64,000 nucleotides of DNA from UBA4465 sp002292365 (GTDB taxonomy: Bacteria; Bacteroidota; Bacteroidia; Cytophagales; Cyclobacteriaceae): NCBI GenBank assembly GCA_943788615.1, contig CALSQY010000002.1:372001-436000 (forward strand), read 5' to 3'. The notes beneath the pieces are model-generated. The model saw only the letters and a list, made by a program, of their open reading frames with translations, made no database searches and had not been told where the DNA came from. The position numbers and the translations under genes were made by a program. Shown here piece by piece: positions 18,322-26,409 of this stretch; the first letter of the stretch is position 1; each line of letters begins with the position of its first letter.

Positions 18322-19773
18322 ATGAAGAACTATATAATTCTTGGAGGTCTTGTCATTTTCTCGTTGACCGCTTGCTCACCCACCCAAGAGACGCGTATTC
18401 AAACTTTTCAGCGCATAGATACAGAAGTAAAAGCCAATGCTCAGGCTTATGCTACATTAGGAGAAGCTACGTCGACCATTGGTCATCGTTTGACAGGTTC
18501 CATTAATGGAGCGCTGGCAGAAGCTTATATGTATGAAAAATTCAGATCTTACGGCTTTGAAGATGTAGCCTATCAGCCTTTCGAGGTGGAAGCCTGGTCA
18601 CGAGGAGATGTATCATTGAGTCTTGACGAAGTCATTACACCTGTGGTTACTTTAGGACACTCCCCCGTGGTGTCCAGCGTGTCGGGTCAGGTAGTAGATA
18701 TGGGCAATGGATTAGTAATGGATTATCTGGCCTCTCCAGAGGCTGTGAAAGATAAAATTGCCCTTGTTTATATATCCATCTTGCCAGACAGTGACCCCGA
18801 CTTAAATAATCTTCACAGAAGTGAAAAAACTGCATTGGCCATTCAATATGGTGCGACGGGAGTTATTCTAATTAATCAAGTAGCTGGTGGCGTTTTACTT
18901 ACGGGTACTGCTTCGGTAACGGGGGAAATGTTGGATATACCTGCAGTATGCATAGGTAAAGAAGATGGATTTGCGCTTAAAGAGAAGCTCAAAGCACGAG
19001 CGGTCACGGCCAGAATTGAGATGACCAATAATATTGATTTGATCAATGCGCGAAATGTGGTGGCTACCTTGAGGGGATCGACATTACCTGACGAAATCAT
19101 TGTATTGGGGGGCCACTTAGATTCTTGGGATTTAGCGACAGGAGCCATCGATAATGGGATTGGTTCCTTTGCTGTTTTGGATATTGCTAGGGCTTTTATG
19201 GCCAATGGACTGCAACCCAAACGGACCCTAAAATTTGTGCTGTTCATGGGAGAGGAACAGGGATTATTTGGTTCGCGATATATGGTAGATTTGTTCAGTC
19301 AAGCAGGTGCAATGGATCAAATCAAATATATGTTTAACCTAGATATGTCGGGGAATCCGAAAGGCATCAATGCGGGTGGAAAAATCGCTGATATGAATTT
19401 TTTTACGGAGTTGAATATGGAGTTAAAGCAAATTGATACCGCCTATGATGGAAGCTTTTCAAACCGTTCAGGATTACATAGTGACCATCAGATGTTTATG
19501 TTAGAAGGTGTGCCGATTCTAGGTGTGATCTCTGATTTAGATCCGTCCATTTATGATTGTTATCACTCTGATTGTGACAATTTTGATCTGGTTAATGAGT
19601 CTCACATCACCAATACTTCCCGATTTGGAACCATGATGTTATACGCTTTGTCCGATGCGGACAAATTACCTGCCATGAAGATGGACAGTGAAACTACCAG
19701 ACAGTTAATGATAGATAATAACTTAAAAGAAAAATTAATGATTAGTGGTGATTGGCGTTGGGACACGGAATAA
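18322..19773 (+). CDS. M28 family metallopeptidase with PA domain, lipoprotein
   Basis: An exported zinc aminopeptidase or carboxypeptidase of 483 residues. The lipobox SLTAC is at residue 18. A protease-associated insert spans about 115-235. The M28 catalytic domain follows with all expected ligands: His265 in GGHLDSWD, Asp277 in GAIDNGIGS, Glu311/312 in FMGEEQGLFGS, Asp341 in NLDMSGNP and His415 in DCYHSDCDN. The numbering is my count from the translation. Likely trims peptides in the periplasm or at the cell surface. Monocistronic. Confidence 0.9.
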   Translation: MKNYIILGGLVIFSLTACSPTQETRIQTFQRIDTEVKANAQAYATLGEATSTIGHRLTGSINGALAEAYMYEKFRSYGFEDVAYQPFEVEAWSRGDVSLSLDEVITPVVTLGHSPVVSSVSGQVVDMGNGLVMDYLASPEAVKDKIALVYISILPDSDPDLNNLHRSEKTALAIQYGATGVILINQVAGGVLLTGTASVTGEMLDIPAVCIGKEDGFALKEKLKARAVTARIEMTNNIDLINARNVVATLRGSTLPDEIIVLGGHLDSWDLATGAIDNGIGSFAVLDIARAFMANGLQPKRTLKFVLFMGEEQGLFGSRYMVDLFSQAGAMDQIKYMFNLDMSGNPKGINAGGKIADMNFFTELNMELKQIDTAYDGSFSNRSGLHSDHQMFMLEGVPILGVISDLDPSIYDCYHSDCDNFDLVNESHITNTSRFGTMMLYALSDADKLPAMKMDSETTRQLMIDNNLKEKLMISGDWRWDTE

Positions 19774-19783
19774 TTCGTCCCAT

Positions 19784-20302
19784 TTAGTTAGCTTCTTTAG
19801 GAGGGGGATAATCCTCAATGGATCGGGGGGTGTAATAGAATTTAGGTCTCAATCGAGCCGAATTGAGATCCCTCCAATTTTTGATATCTAAAGTAAATCC
19901 CATGATCGCACAGGTAGGTAAATTATCTATACCATTTATATGAAAGTAATTGATCAATGAAGTCAATCCTGGATTATGACCAAAAATGGCTAAAATATCA
20001 GTTTCACCAGTGCCTCTGATAATGTCTAACAATGTTCGTTGATCTGCATGATAAAGGGCATCATTCAATGTAAGCATATTTTCGTCGATGCCCCATGCAT
20101 CCGTCACGAATAAGGCTGTATAAAACGCCCTGCTGGCTGTACTAGTAATGATTTGATTGGGCGGTTTTACATGTTTAGCCAGGTGTTTGCTCATCTTTAG
20201 GACTTGTTTCCGTCCTCTACTTCCTAGGGGTCGATCGTGATCTTTGAGCATATTGAAATGCCATGAAGATTTAGCATGCCTAACGATGTAGAGTGTTTTC
20301 AT
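19784..20302 (-). CDS. SixA-like histidine phosphatase
   Basis: A small phosphoglycerate-mutase-like phosphatase (172 residues). The phosphohistidine motif RHAKSSW is at residues 8-14, and a second Arg/His set is in IFGHNPGLTSLINYF. The DHDRPLGSRGRKQ segment is typical of SixA. SixA proteins remove phosphate from histidine on phosphotransfer proteins. No such partner is encoded nearby, so the substrate is unknown. It converges on the M28 peptidase gene with only 10 bases between the stops. Confidence 0.85.
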   Translation of the reverse strand: MKTLYIVRHAKSSWHFNMLKDHDRPLGSRGRKQVLKMSKHLAKHVKPPNQIITSTASRAFYTALFVTDAWGIDENMLTLNDALYHADQRTLLDIIRGTGETDILAIFGHNPGLTSLINYFHINGIDNLPTCAIMGFTLDIKNWRDLNSARLRPKFYYTPRSIEDYPPPKEAN

Positions 20303-20370
20303 GAATTAAATTTCATTAAAACCCATTTTACAAATTAGGTATCTGTAATTAACAGGTCTCGTAAGAAACC

Positions 20371-20400
20371 AAAAAAACCTGAAATGATCATTCATCTCAG
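20371..20400 (-). terminator. Terminator of the lipocalin-like lipoprotein gene
   Basis: Read on the minus strand, CTGAGATGA (20400-20392) pairs with TCATTTCAG (20387-20379) with one mismatch, then GGTTTTTTT follows. It lies 21 bases past the stop of the gene ending at 20421. Confidence 0.65.
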
Positions 20401-20420
20401 ATTTTTTAGAGCGAATTTTA

Positions 20421-20891
20421 TTATAGCTTGGTGAATTCTTGGAGAACAGTATCCTCTTCGGTGTACAAGCTACCTTTTAATAAAGTTTCACTGACATCAT
20501 CAATTTTAAAATCCCAATCATAACTGTCTCCGAATCCACTCGTCCAGCCGATAGAGATAGTTTCGTCTGCTGAATCAAACTCCCAAGTACCTTCATATAA
20601 ATCATTGACAGGATTGGATGGATCATCGGAATATGAAAAAACTTGTCTGATTTCAAAATCTCCACCACACTCAAATTTATAAACTAGCGCATAGGTATAC
20701 TCTTCTCCAATATCATTGGTCTCTATCTTTCCTTTAATTGTTACACCATCTTCTTTTAACAGTTGCCAACTGCCTCCTAAAAGTGCTTCATCACCTGTAC
20801 AATCAGGTGTCGTCTCATCTTCTCCACAGCCTAACAAGAAGAGAGTGGTTACTGCAGTTGCAGGCGCTAAATATTTGAGATTATGCTTCAT
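20421..20891 (-). CDS. Lipocalin-like lipoprotein
   Basis: A 156-residue lipoprotein (lipobox FLLGC, residue ~22) with the short lipocalin-like pattern common in Bacteroidota. It opens with LLGGSWQLLKEDG, has a central Cys in YKFECGGDFEI, then GTWEFDSADETISIGW and a closing strand LLKGSLY. Likely binds a hydrophobic ligand or acts as an inhibitor-like barrel; the function is unknown. It has its own promoter (TAAATTTG box at 20921-20928) inside the end of the upstream gene, and its own terminator. Confidence 0.72.
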   Translation of the reverse strand: MKHNLKYLAPATAVTTLFLLGCGEDETTPDCTGDEALLGGSWQLLKEDGVTIKGKIETNDIGEEYTYALVYKFECGGDFEIRQVFSYSDDPSNPVNDLYEGTWEFDSADETISIGWTSGFGDSYDWDFKIDDVSETLLKGSLYTEEDTVLQEFTKL

Positions 20892-20920
20892 TTCTATTTA
20901 GTTTTAATGTTTGGTGATCA

Positions 20921-20950
20921 CAAATTTATAATTTTTTCTGCTTTATCCAA
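20921..20950 (-). promoter_or_regulatory. Bacteroidota-type promoter (TTG-N19-TAAATTTG)
   Basis: On the minus strand, TTG (20950-20948) is followed after 19 bases by TAAATTTG (20928-20921), matching the sigma-A consensus of the phylum. It sits 30 bases upstream of the lipoprotein start at 20891 and overlaps the stop region of the TIGR03032 gene. Confidence 0.65.
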
Positions 20951-21999
20951 AAATTCAGATTGGGATCGGCCATGATGCATTTATCATGATATTCGTCACT
21001 CTCAACCAAAATACCTGGAACTTGAACATCGAATAACAATTTTAAGGAAAATATTTCTCTAATATTATCTGTATAAGATATACCTCCCATAGGTTTTCCC
21101 GTAGTACGGTTAAGAATATAAATACCACAATAACTGTCCTCTGCAGAAAAAGGTAGCCTTTTAAAGGTCGTCGTCTCTTCTCTCAATTTAGAAGTACCTA
21201 CTATTAAAAAGTCATCATGAACCACCATTCCTCTTAGAAAACTATCTACTTTGGAAATAAGAGTCACTTTTTCAGTCTTCAAATCATAACACTTGATTTC
21301 ACCTGTTCCGGAAAGGAGAAAATAAATTTTGTCATCAAAATATACTGGTGAATGCGGCATAGGCAATTGATCTAGTAAAATTTTTCCAGTCTCTACTTCT
21401 ACTAGTAAACCGGTTTCTTTGGGTGTTTTTTTCCATCCAAAATAGGTATTTGTGGTATCAAACATTGTGACAAAAGCAGGTTTCCCATTTTTCATGGCCA
21501 TACCATTTAAATGACACCTGTCCTCTGGTAAAACCTCAGTAATAAAATTGGGTTTCCAATACATTTCAAAATGTCTGTCAGCACTGACTATACTGATACA
21601 GGAAAACATGGTATTGATGAAATACAGTTCATCGTTCGTTCCAAACTCAATTTCATGGGTATCCAAATAACCAGTGTGATATTTCACTTGCGGAATAAAA
21701 AGTTGATCATATCTGCTTTTTTTCTCAGGATAAGAAAGAGCTAAAGTTTTATTACTTGCAAAGACATGGATAGAAGTTTTACTGGCCACGGCCAGTTTCA
21801 TCTTACTTTTATCAATGGCAATACCCATAGGCCTTTTCAAGCTTTTAGCATATTTTATGATTGTTTTTCCATTTAAGGAACTGATGAAAATCAATTTTCC
21901 TGCTTGATAGGTACTGAATACCAGTGTTGCTTTGATTCTCTGCAGGATTTTTGGGAAATTTTCAGAGTAAAAGAAGAAAGGTTGATCGATATTAGACAT
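20926..21999 (-). CDS. TIGR03032/DUF4915 family protein
   Basis: A 357-residue protein of the TIGR03032 (DUF4915) family. Hallmarks are the N-terminal FFFYSENFPKIL and STYQAGKLIFI, then KRPMGIAID, a central HTGYLDTHEIEFG with CISI, CHLNGMAM, and the tail GGISYTDNIREIFSLKLLF. It is predicted to be a beta-propeller with no signal peptide. The biochemical role is not established; relatives often lie near glycosyltransferase or tetratricopeptide genes. Here a GT9 glycosyltransferase is encoded 31 bases upstream on the same strand, which fits a cell-surface glycan role, but that is inference. Confidence 0.8.
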   Translation of the reverse strand: MSNIDQPFFFYSENFPKILQRIKATLVFSTYQAGKLIFISSLNGKTIIKYAKSLKRPMGIAIDKSKMKLAVASKTSIHVFASNKTLALSYPEKKSRYDQLFIPQVKYHTGYLDTHEIEFGTNDELYFINTMFSCISIVSADRHFEMYWKPNFITEVLPEDRCHLNGMAMKNGKPAFVTMFDTTNTYFGWKKTPKETGLLVEVETGKILLDQLPMPHSPVYFDDKIYFLLSGTGEIKCYDLKTEKVTLISKVDSFLRGMVVHDDFLIVGTSKLREETTTFKRLPFSAEDSYCGIYILNRTTGKPMGGISYTDNIREIFSLKLLFDVQVPGILVESDEYHDKCIMADPNLNFWIKQKKL

Positions 22000-22030
22000 T
22001 TTTCTTTTGGAAGTTGATTCACGAATTTAT

Positions 22031-23044
22031 TTAAATGGGCAGATAAAAATCAAAGTTCAAATCGTTCATGCATTTGAAGTGATTTTTTGGGCATTTTTCA
22101 AAACCAATTTTAGAACAAGGTCGACATTTAAGTTGTGTGTTTTCAAAGACGACGAAGGTAGTCCGGTAGGGATACATGCCAAACTTTGGTGTGGTATTAC
22201 CCCAAATAGAAAAGACATGCTTTTTAAAAGCAGCCGCTACATGCATCAGCCCAGTATCATGTGTAAAAACAAAATTTGCATTTTTAATTAATGAAGCAGA
22301 TTGATTTAAGTTGAATTTGCCGCAGGCATTGAATATGACCGCTTTTTTTCCTAGGTTCAGCTCGATATCTTCCTCACTCAGTGTTTGAGCGCTCTTCGTT
22401 TCAAAGAATTTATAAATTTGATCACCCATGGATTTGTCGTGCTCATCTCCAAGTAGGATGATGGGTTGGTTGATGCGATCACACAATTCAATCAAACGGT
22501 CAAGCGGCAGTCTTTTGGTGTAGTAGGTGGCTCCAATAACGACAGCGATGTATCCATTTTGATGGGTAACGGGAAGCCAGTTATTTTGAACTTCATCTTT
22601 TTCGGGGATAAAATAATCTAAGCCTAAGGTGTCAGGTTTGATATGCAATGGAGCCAGTGCGGACAGGTATCGATCTACGATATGTAGATTAGGTAATTTA
22701 TCAATTTTAAGGGTAGTATACAACCATTTTTTGATATTAAGTTTATCATATTTATAAGCTTTGACTCCCAATTTTTTTTGAATTAACCATGTTCTTAAGT
22801 TGTGATGCAGGTCAATTATGAGGTCAAATTTTTCTGCTTTTAATTCAGTTATTAGATCACTTTCTTTGTTTATCAATTGATGAATTCGATCTATGTATGG
22901 ATTTTCTTCAAGTAGATTAGTATATCGTTTTTTGGTTGCAAAATGGATTTTCACATCCTCAATTTGTGTTTTTAATACCCTAATTACAGGAGTGGTTAGG
23001 ATGATATCACCAATAGAGGAAAACCTAAGAATTAATATTTTCAT
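22031..23044 (-). CDS. Glycosyltransferase family 9 (heptosyltransferase-like)
   Basis: Transfers a heptose or related sugar in lipopolysaccharide core or surface glycan assembly at the cytoplasmic face of the inner membrane. The family opening MKILILRFSSIGDIILTTPV, the donor-binding IILLGDEHD, and the late motif TGLMHVAAAFKKHVFSIWG are all clear. I start at 23044; a longer frame begins ten residues earlier without family similarity. About 337 residues, as expected. The end carries CRPCSKIGFEKCP and CMNDL, a Cys-rich tail seen in this subgroup. It probably shares a transcript with the TIGR03032 gene. Confidence 0.87.
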   Translation of the reverse strand: MKILILRFSSIGDIILTTPVIRVLKTQIEDVKIHFATKKRYTNLLEENPYIDRIHQLINKESDLITELKAEKFDLIIDLHHNLRTWLIQKKLGVKAYKYDKLNIKKWLYTTLKIDKLPNLHIVDRYLSALAPLHIKPDTLGLDYFIPEKDEVQNNWLPVTHQNGYIAVVIGATYYTKRLPLDRLIELCDRINQPIILLGDEHDKSMGDQIYKFFETKSAQTLSEEDIELNLGKKAVIFNACGKFNLNQSASLIKNANFVFTHDTGLMHVAAAFKKHVFSIWGNTTPKFGMYPYRTTFVVFENTQLKCRPCSKIGFEKCPKNHFKCMNDLNFDFYLPI

Positions 23045-23278
23045 AAAATTATTTTGACGGGTAAAGATAGCCATTTCAAATGCTTTTTTATTTTCTCAGA
23101 GTTTAAATAGGTATTCAAAATGAGGATAGACTAACTTTAAATGATTTTTTCATTGCGATGTCACTGCTTAAAGTTAAACAGTAAGATATCATGGTGTCAT
23201 CCTAATTTAGTCTTTGATGAAATCTAATAAATACGCAGTGCAAAAGTATTGAGTTTTATATTTATTGATAGGGTAAAA

Positions 23279-23362
23279 ATGATCGAACAGGAGTTCAGAC
23301 TGCCACTCATGGCCAATGCGATGGTTTTAATAATGGGAGTATGGGTCTATTTAAGCACATAA
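23279..23362 (+). CDS. Possible 27-residue peptide upstream of secreted protein gene
   Basis: The frame starts ATG ATC GAA and encodes an N-terminus MIEQEFRLPLMAN followed by a hydrophobic stretch ending VWVYLST. The stop is 3 bases before the ATG of the next gene. The spacing and the one-helix character fit a leader or tiny membrane peptide, but a chance open frame of this length is common. Low confidence. Confidence 0.25.
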   Translation: MIEQEFRLPLMANAMVLIMGVWVYLST

Positions 23363-23365
23363 GAG

Positions 23366-24907
23366 ATGCTAAGAGTTGCTATTTACATACACATTTTCCT
23401 AATAGCCTTAATGGTGAAAGCTCAAATGGATATTCAAGCTATTACGGATGGTCACTTGGTCAATTCGGCACAATTTATTTTGCCAATATCCAATGAGATT
23501 CAAGACGTTCACGTAATCTATGCTGCAAAGAATGGCATTATTTTGTGGGTCAATAATTTCAATAAATTTGGAGATACTCAATCGGTAGGGTCACTCATAC
23601 ATCTAGACACTGCTTTGACGGTATATTGGGAAACACCGTTTTTTGTACCCTTGGGTTATACATTATTGGGATGGGATAATTCTTTTGATCAGATACAGCT
23701 TCTTTTTTCAAGAAAACAGTATGAAAAAGAGCTTTTTTCGGTTTTTAAAATAAATCTAAATACGGGATATTCCGAAGAGCAAAAAATATCCACGGTTTTC
23801 CCTATTGAAGTAACACATTTTGAGGCATTAAATGATTTCATTCTTTTGGGGGGTACTACGAACCATAAGCCTGTTGTTGTGACCTTTAATAAAAGCAATA
23901 ATCCTCAAGTAGTCCCGGGAATATATGGGAATGAAAATGAAATAGTGAATATATCAATTGATGATTTGAGCGGTATTTTTTCTGTAATAATGGCAGAAAA
24001 AAATAGAACAAAAAATTTGGGTTTAACCATTTATAGTTTTTCGAGAGAAAATCAACAATTAGTTAAAAATAAGGGAGTGGCTACTGGAGGCAGAAATTTA
24101 CTCAACGGAACGGTGATAGCTCCATTAGAAAACTCACGCTATTTGGCAGGAAGCTTTTCGAGCAATGGAACGAGGCTGAGTAAAGGTTTGTTCATTTCCA
24201 AGTTTACGGGAGACCAACGGAGTTTTCTCAAATATTATGAATTTGCCTATTTTGAGCATTTTTTCGAATTTATGGGGTTAGCTCAAGAGCAAAAGTTAAA
24301 GGATCGAATTAAAAGAAAAACGGAGCAGGGGAAAAAAATAAATTTAAATTATCGCGTAATCATTAATGAGATGATACAAAATAAAGGACAGTTTATTTTG
24401 TCAGGAGAGGTGTATTATCCCCAAAAACCAGATGTTAAAAACTTTATACCTAGTTCAAACTTAGATCATATCCCATATTCCAATTCAGGATTTAATTATA
24501 CGCATGCCTTTGCGGTGGCCTTTGATGGGGAAGGGAATATGCTTTGGGACCACAGCTTTCCTATGCAGGATATGTTTTTTATGAGTTTAGGAAAAAAAAG
24601 GGCAACATTCCATTCGGTTTTTGATAGACTTGAAGTTTACACCTTAAATAAAAATAAGATCAGAGCAAGAATTTTTAAGGGTCAAAAGATTGCCGAGGAT
24701 GAGCTTGAGATTCTTGTATCGCTAGGTGTTGATTCGGACAAATGGATGTGGGAAAATCCCGAAACAGAATCTGTCATATCATGGTACGATCAGTTTGTTT
24801 TAGCTTTTGGAAAGCAACAAATATTGTCTTCTTCGAATACGAACAACGCATTTAAAGAGATATTTTACTTAAATAAAATTCACTATGTAAGTAAAGAGGA
24901 TACTTAA
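23366..24907 (+). CDS. Secreted protein of unknown function (513 aa)
   Basis: I do not recognise a named family. The N-terminus is a signal peptide (IYIHIFLIALMVKAQ). The rest is rich in short beta strands with repeated patterns such as FILLGGTTNHKPVVVTF, ARYLAGSF-like blades and a closing DGEGNMLWDHSF, which suggests a beta-propeller. A basic helical insert (about 310-330, KDRIKRKTEQGKKIN) interrupts it. It ends 33 bases before pyrR, but pyrR has its own promoter-like box, so co-transcription is uncertain. Probably periplasmic or outer-membrane associated. Confidence 0.6.
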   Translation: MLRVAIYIHIFLIALMVKAQMDIQAITDGHLVNSAQFILPISNEIQDVHVIYAAKNGIILWVNNFNKFGDTQSVGSLIHLDTALTVYWETPFFVPLGYTLLGWDNSFDQIQLLFSRKQYEKELFSVFKINLNTGYSEEQKISTVFPIEVTHFEALNDFILLGGTTNHKPVVVTFNKSNNPQVVPGIYGNENEIVNISIDDLSGIFSVIMAEKNRTKNLGLTIYSFSRENQQLVKNKGVATGGRNLLNGTVIAPLENSRYLAGSFSSNGTRLSKGLFISKFTGDQRSFLKYYEFAYFEHFFEFMGLAQEQKLKDRIKRKTEQGKKINLNYRVIINEMIQNKGQFILSGEVYYPQKPDVKNFIPSSNLDHIPYSNSGFNYTHAFAVAFDGEGNMLWDHSFPMQDMFFMSLGKKRATFHSVFDRLEVYTLNKNKIRARIFKGQKIAEDELEILVSLGVDSDKWMWENPETESVISWYDQFVLAFGKQQILSSSNTNNAFKEIFYLNKIHYVSKEDT

Positions 24908-24921
24908 TAGGGATAATCTTT

Positions 24922-24929
24922 TATATTTG
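24922..24929 (+). promoter_or_regulatory. TATATTTG -7 box before pyrR
   Basis: An exact match to TAnnTTTG lies 11 bases before the pyrR ATG at 24941. No TTG stands at the ideal -33 distance. If used, transcription would start at or just before the ATG, giving an almost leaderless pyrR-pyrB message. Confidence 0.5.
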
Positions 24930-24940
24930 CATTATTTTAG

Positions 24941-25486
24941 ATGCAAAAGCGACTGCTCTTAGATAGCCAACTTCTTCAAATTACAATTCAAAGATTGTGT
25001 CAGCATCTTATTGAAAATCATAATGATTTTTCCTCGGCGCTAATCTTAGGTCTGCAACCTAGAGGCGTATTTTTGGCCAATAGAATTCAAAAAGTCATTC
25101 AAGAACTTGAAGGCTGTCATGTAGAAATAGGCTACTTAGATACCACTTTTCATAGAGATGATTTTCGTAGGCGAGGCATTCCCAAAAAAGCCAGTGAAAC
25201 GCGCGTGCCTTTCTTGATTGAGGGTAAAGATGTGATTTTAGTTGATGATGTGCTATTTACAGGTAGATCTGTACGGGCCGCCATGGATGCTATGATTTCA
25301 TTTGGTAGGCCGAAAAAAGTAGAATTATTGGTCTTGATTGATCGGTTACATACGCGGCAGTTACCCATTGAGGCTAATTATGTGGGTAAACAAGTCAATA
25401 CCTTGGCTTCGCAATATGTCGAAGTAGGTCTTAAAGAACAAAATGGTGATGATTCTATATGGTTAATGAATATCGAAGCTGAATGA
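24941..25486 (+). CDS. pyrR: PyrR: pyrimidine operon regulator / uracil phosphoribosyltransferase
   Basis: A type I phosphoribosyltransferase fold (181 residues). The PRPP-binding loop is VILVDDVLFTGRSVRAAMDA, and the PyrR-specific RDD segment is TTFHRDDFRRRG. The tail RQLPIEANYVGKQVNT is characteristic. In many bacteria PyrR senses UMP/UTP and binds pyr mRNA. I see no anti-terminator leader upstream, so here it may act mainly as uracil phosphoribosyltransferase or by another route. Its stop overlaps the pyrB start by 4 bases. Confidence 0.93.
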   Translation: MQKRLLLDSQLLQITIQRLCQHLIENHNDFSSALILGLQPRGVFLANRIQKVIQELEGCHVEIGYLDTTFHRDDFRRRGIPKKASETRVPFLIEGKDVILVDDVLFTGRSVRAAMDAMISFGRPKKVELLVLIDRLHTRQLPIEANYVGKQVNTLASQYVEVGLKEQNGDDSIWLMNIEAE

Positions 25487-26409
25487 ACCAATTGATAAAA
25501 AACAATCTACTAGGAATCAAGGAGTTAAGTCTTGAGGAAATAGAACTAATTTTTGAAACTGCAGATAACTTCAAGGATGTAATTAATCGACCGATAAAAA
25601 AAGTCCCCTCCCTGCGAGATGTGACCATTGCTAATATTTTTTTTGAAAACTCGACAAGAACCCAACTGTCTTTTGAATTGGCAGAAAAAAGACTAAGTGC
25701 CGATGTAGTCAATTTCAGTTCATCTAGCAGCTCAGTGAAAAAGGGTGAGACGTTGTTAGATACGGTCAATAATATACTTTCGATGAAGGTCGATATGATT
25801 GTCATTCGTCATTCGAGTCCGGGAGCCCCTCATTTCTTGGCCAAAAAAGTTAATTCAAAGATCGTGAATGCGGGAGATGGAACGCATGAACATCCGACAC
25901 AAGCTTTATTAGATACATATTCCATTCGAGAACGTTTGGGAAGTATTGAAGGGAAAAAGGTCGTGATCGTAGGGGATATCTTGCACTCAAGGGTAGCCTT
26001 ATCTAATATTTTTGCCTTACAAAAACTGGGTGCCGAAGTTATGGTTTGTGGTCCGGCCACTTTATTGCCAAAATACATTAGTGCCTTGGGTGTTAAAGTA
26101 GAATTAGACATACGAAAGGCGTTGAATTGGTGCGATGTGGCTAATATTCTACGTATTCAACTCGAGCGACAGAGAAAGTCTTACTTTCCATCGCTTCGAG
26201 AATACAGCTTGTACTACGGTGTGAATAAAGAAATGATCAACGCGCTAGATAAAGAGATCATTATTTTGCATCCAGGGCCAATTAACCGAGGTGTTGAGAT
26301 CACTTCAAGCGTGGCAGATGCCGACAATGCTTTGATATTAGATCAGGTAGAAAATGGCGTGGCCATTCGGATGGCTGTTTTATATTTATTGGCCGGTAAA
26401 TTAGAATAA
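25483..26409 (+). CDS. pyrB: Aspartate carbamoyltransferase catalytic subunit
   Basis: Catalyses carbamoyl phosphate plus aspartate to N-carbamoylaspartate in pyrimidine synthesis. The carbamoyl-phosphate motif FFENSTRTQLSFE (about 53-65), the SSSSSVKKGETLLDT loop, the HEHPTQALLDT block (about 133) and the aspartate-binding ILRIQLERQR and HPGPINRGVE segments are intact. At 308 residues it is full length. Its ATG overlaps the pyrR stop, so the two are coupled. No pyrI regulatory chain is present. The stop codon abuts the stop of the convergent purB gene with no base between. Confidence 0.95.
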   Translation: MNQLIKNNLLGIKELSLEEIELIFETADNFKDVINRPIKKVPSLRDVTIANIFFENSTRTQLSFELAEKRLSADVVNFSSSSSSVKKGETLLDTVNNILSMKVDMIVIRHSSPGAPHFLAKKVNSKIVNAGDGTHEHPTQALLDTYSIRERLGSIEGKKVVIVGDILHSRVALSNIFALQKLGAEVMVCGPATLLPKYISALGVKVELDIRKALNWCDVANILRIQLERQRKSYFPSLREYSLYYGVNKEMINALDKEIIILHPGPINRGVEITSSVADADNALILDQVENGVAIRMAVLYLLAGKLE

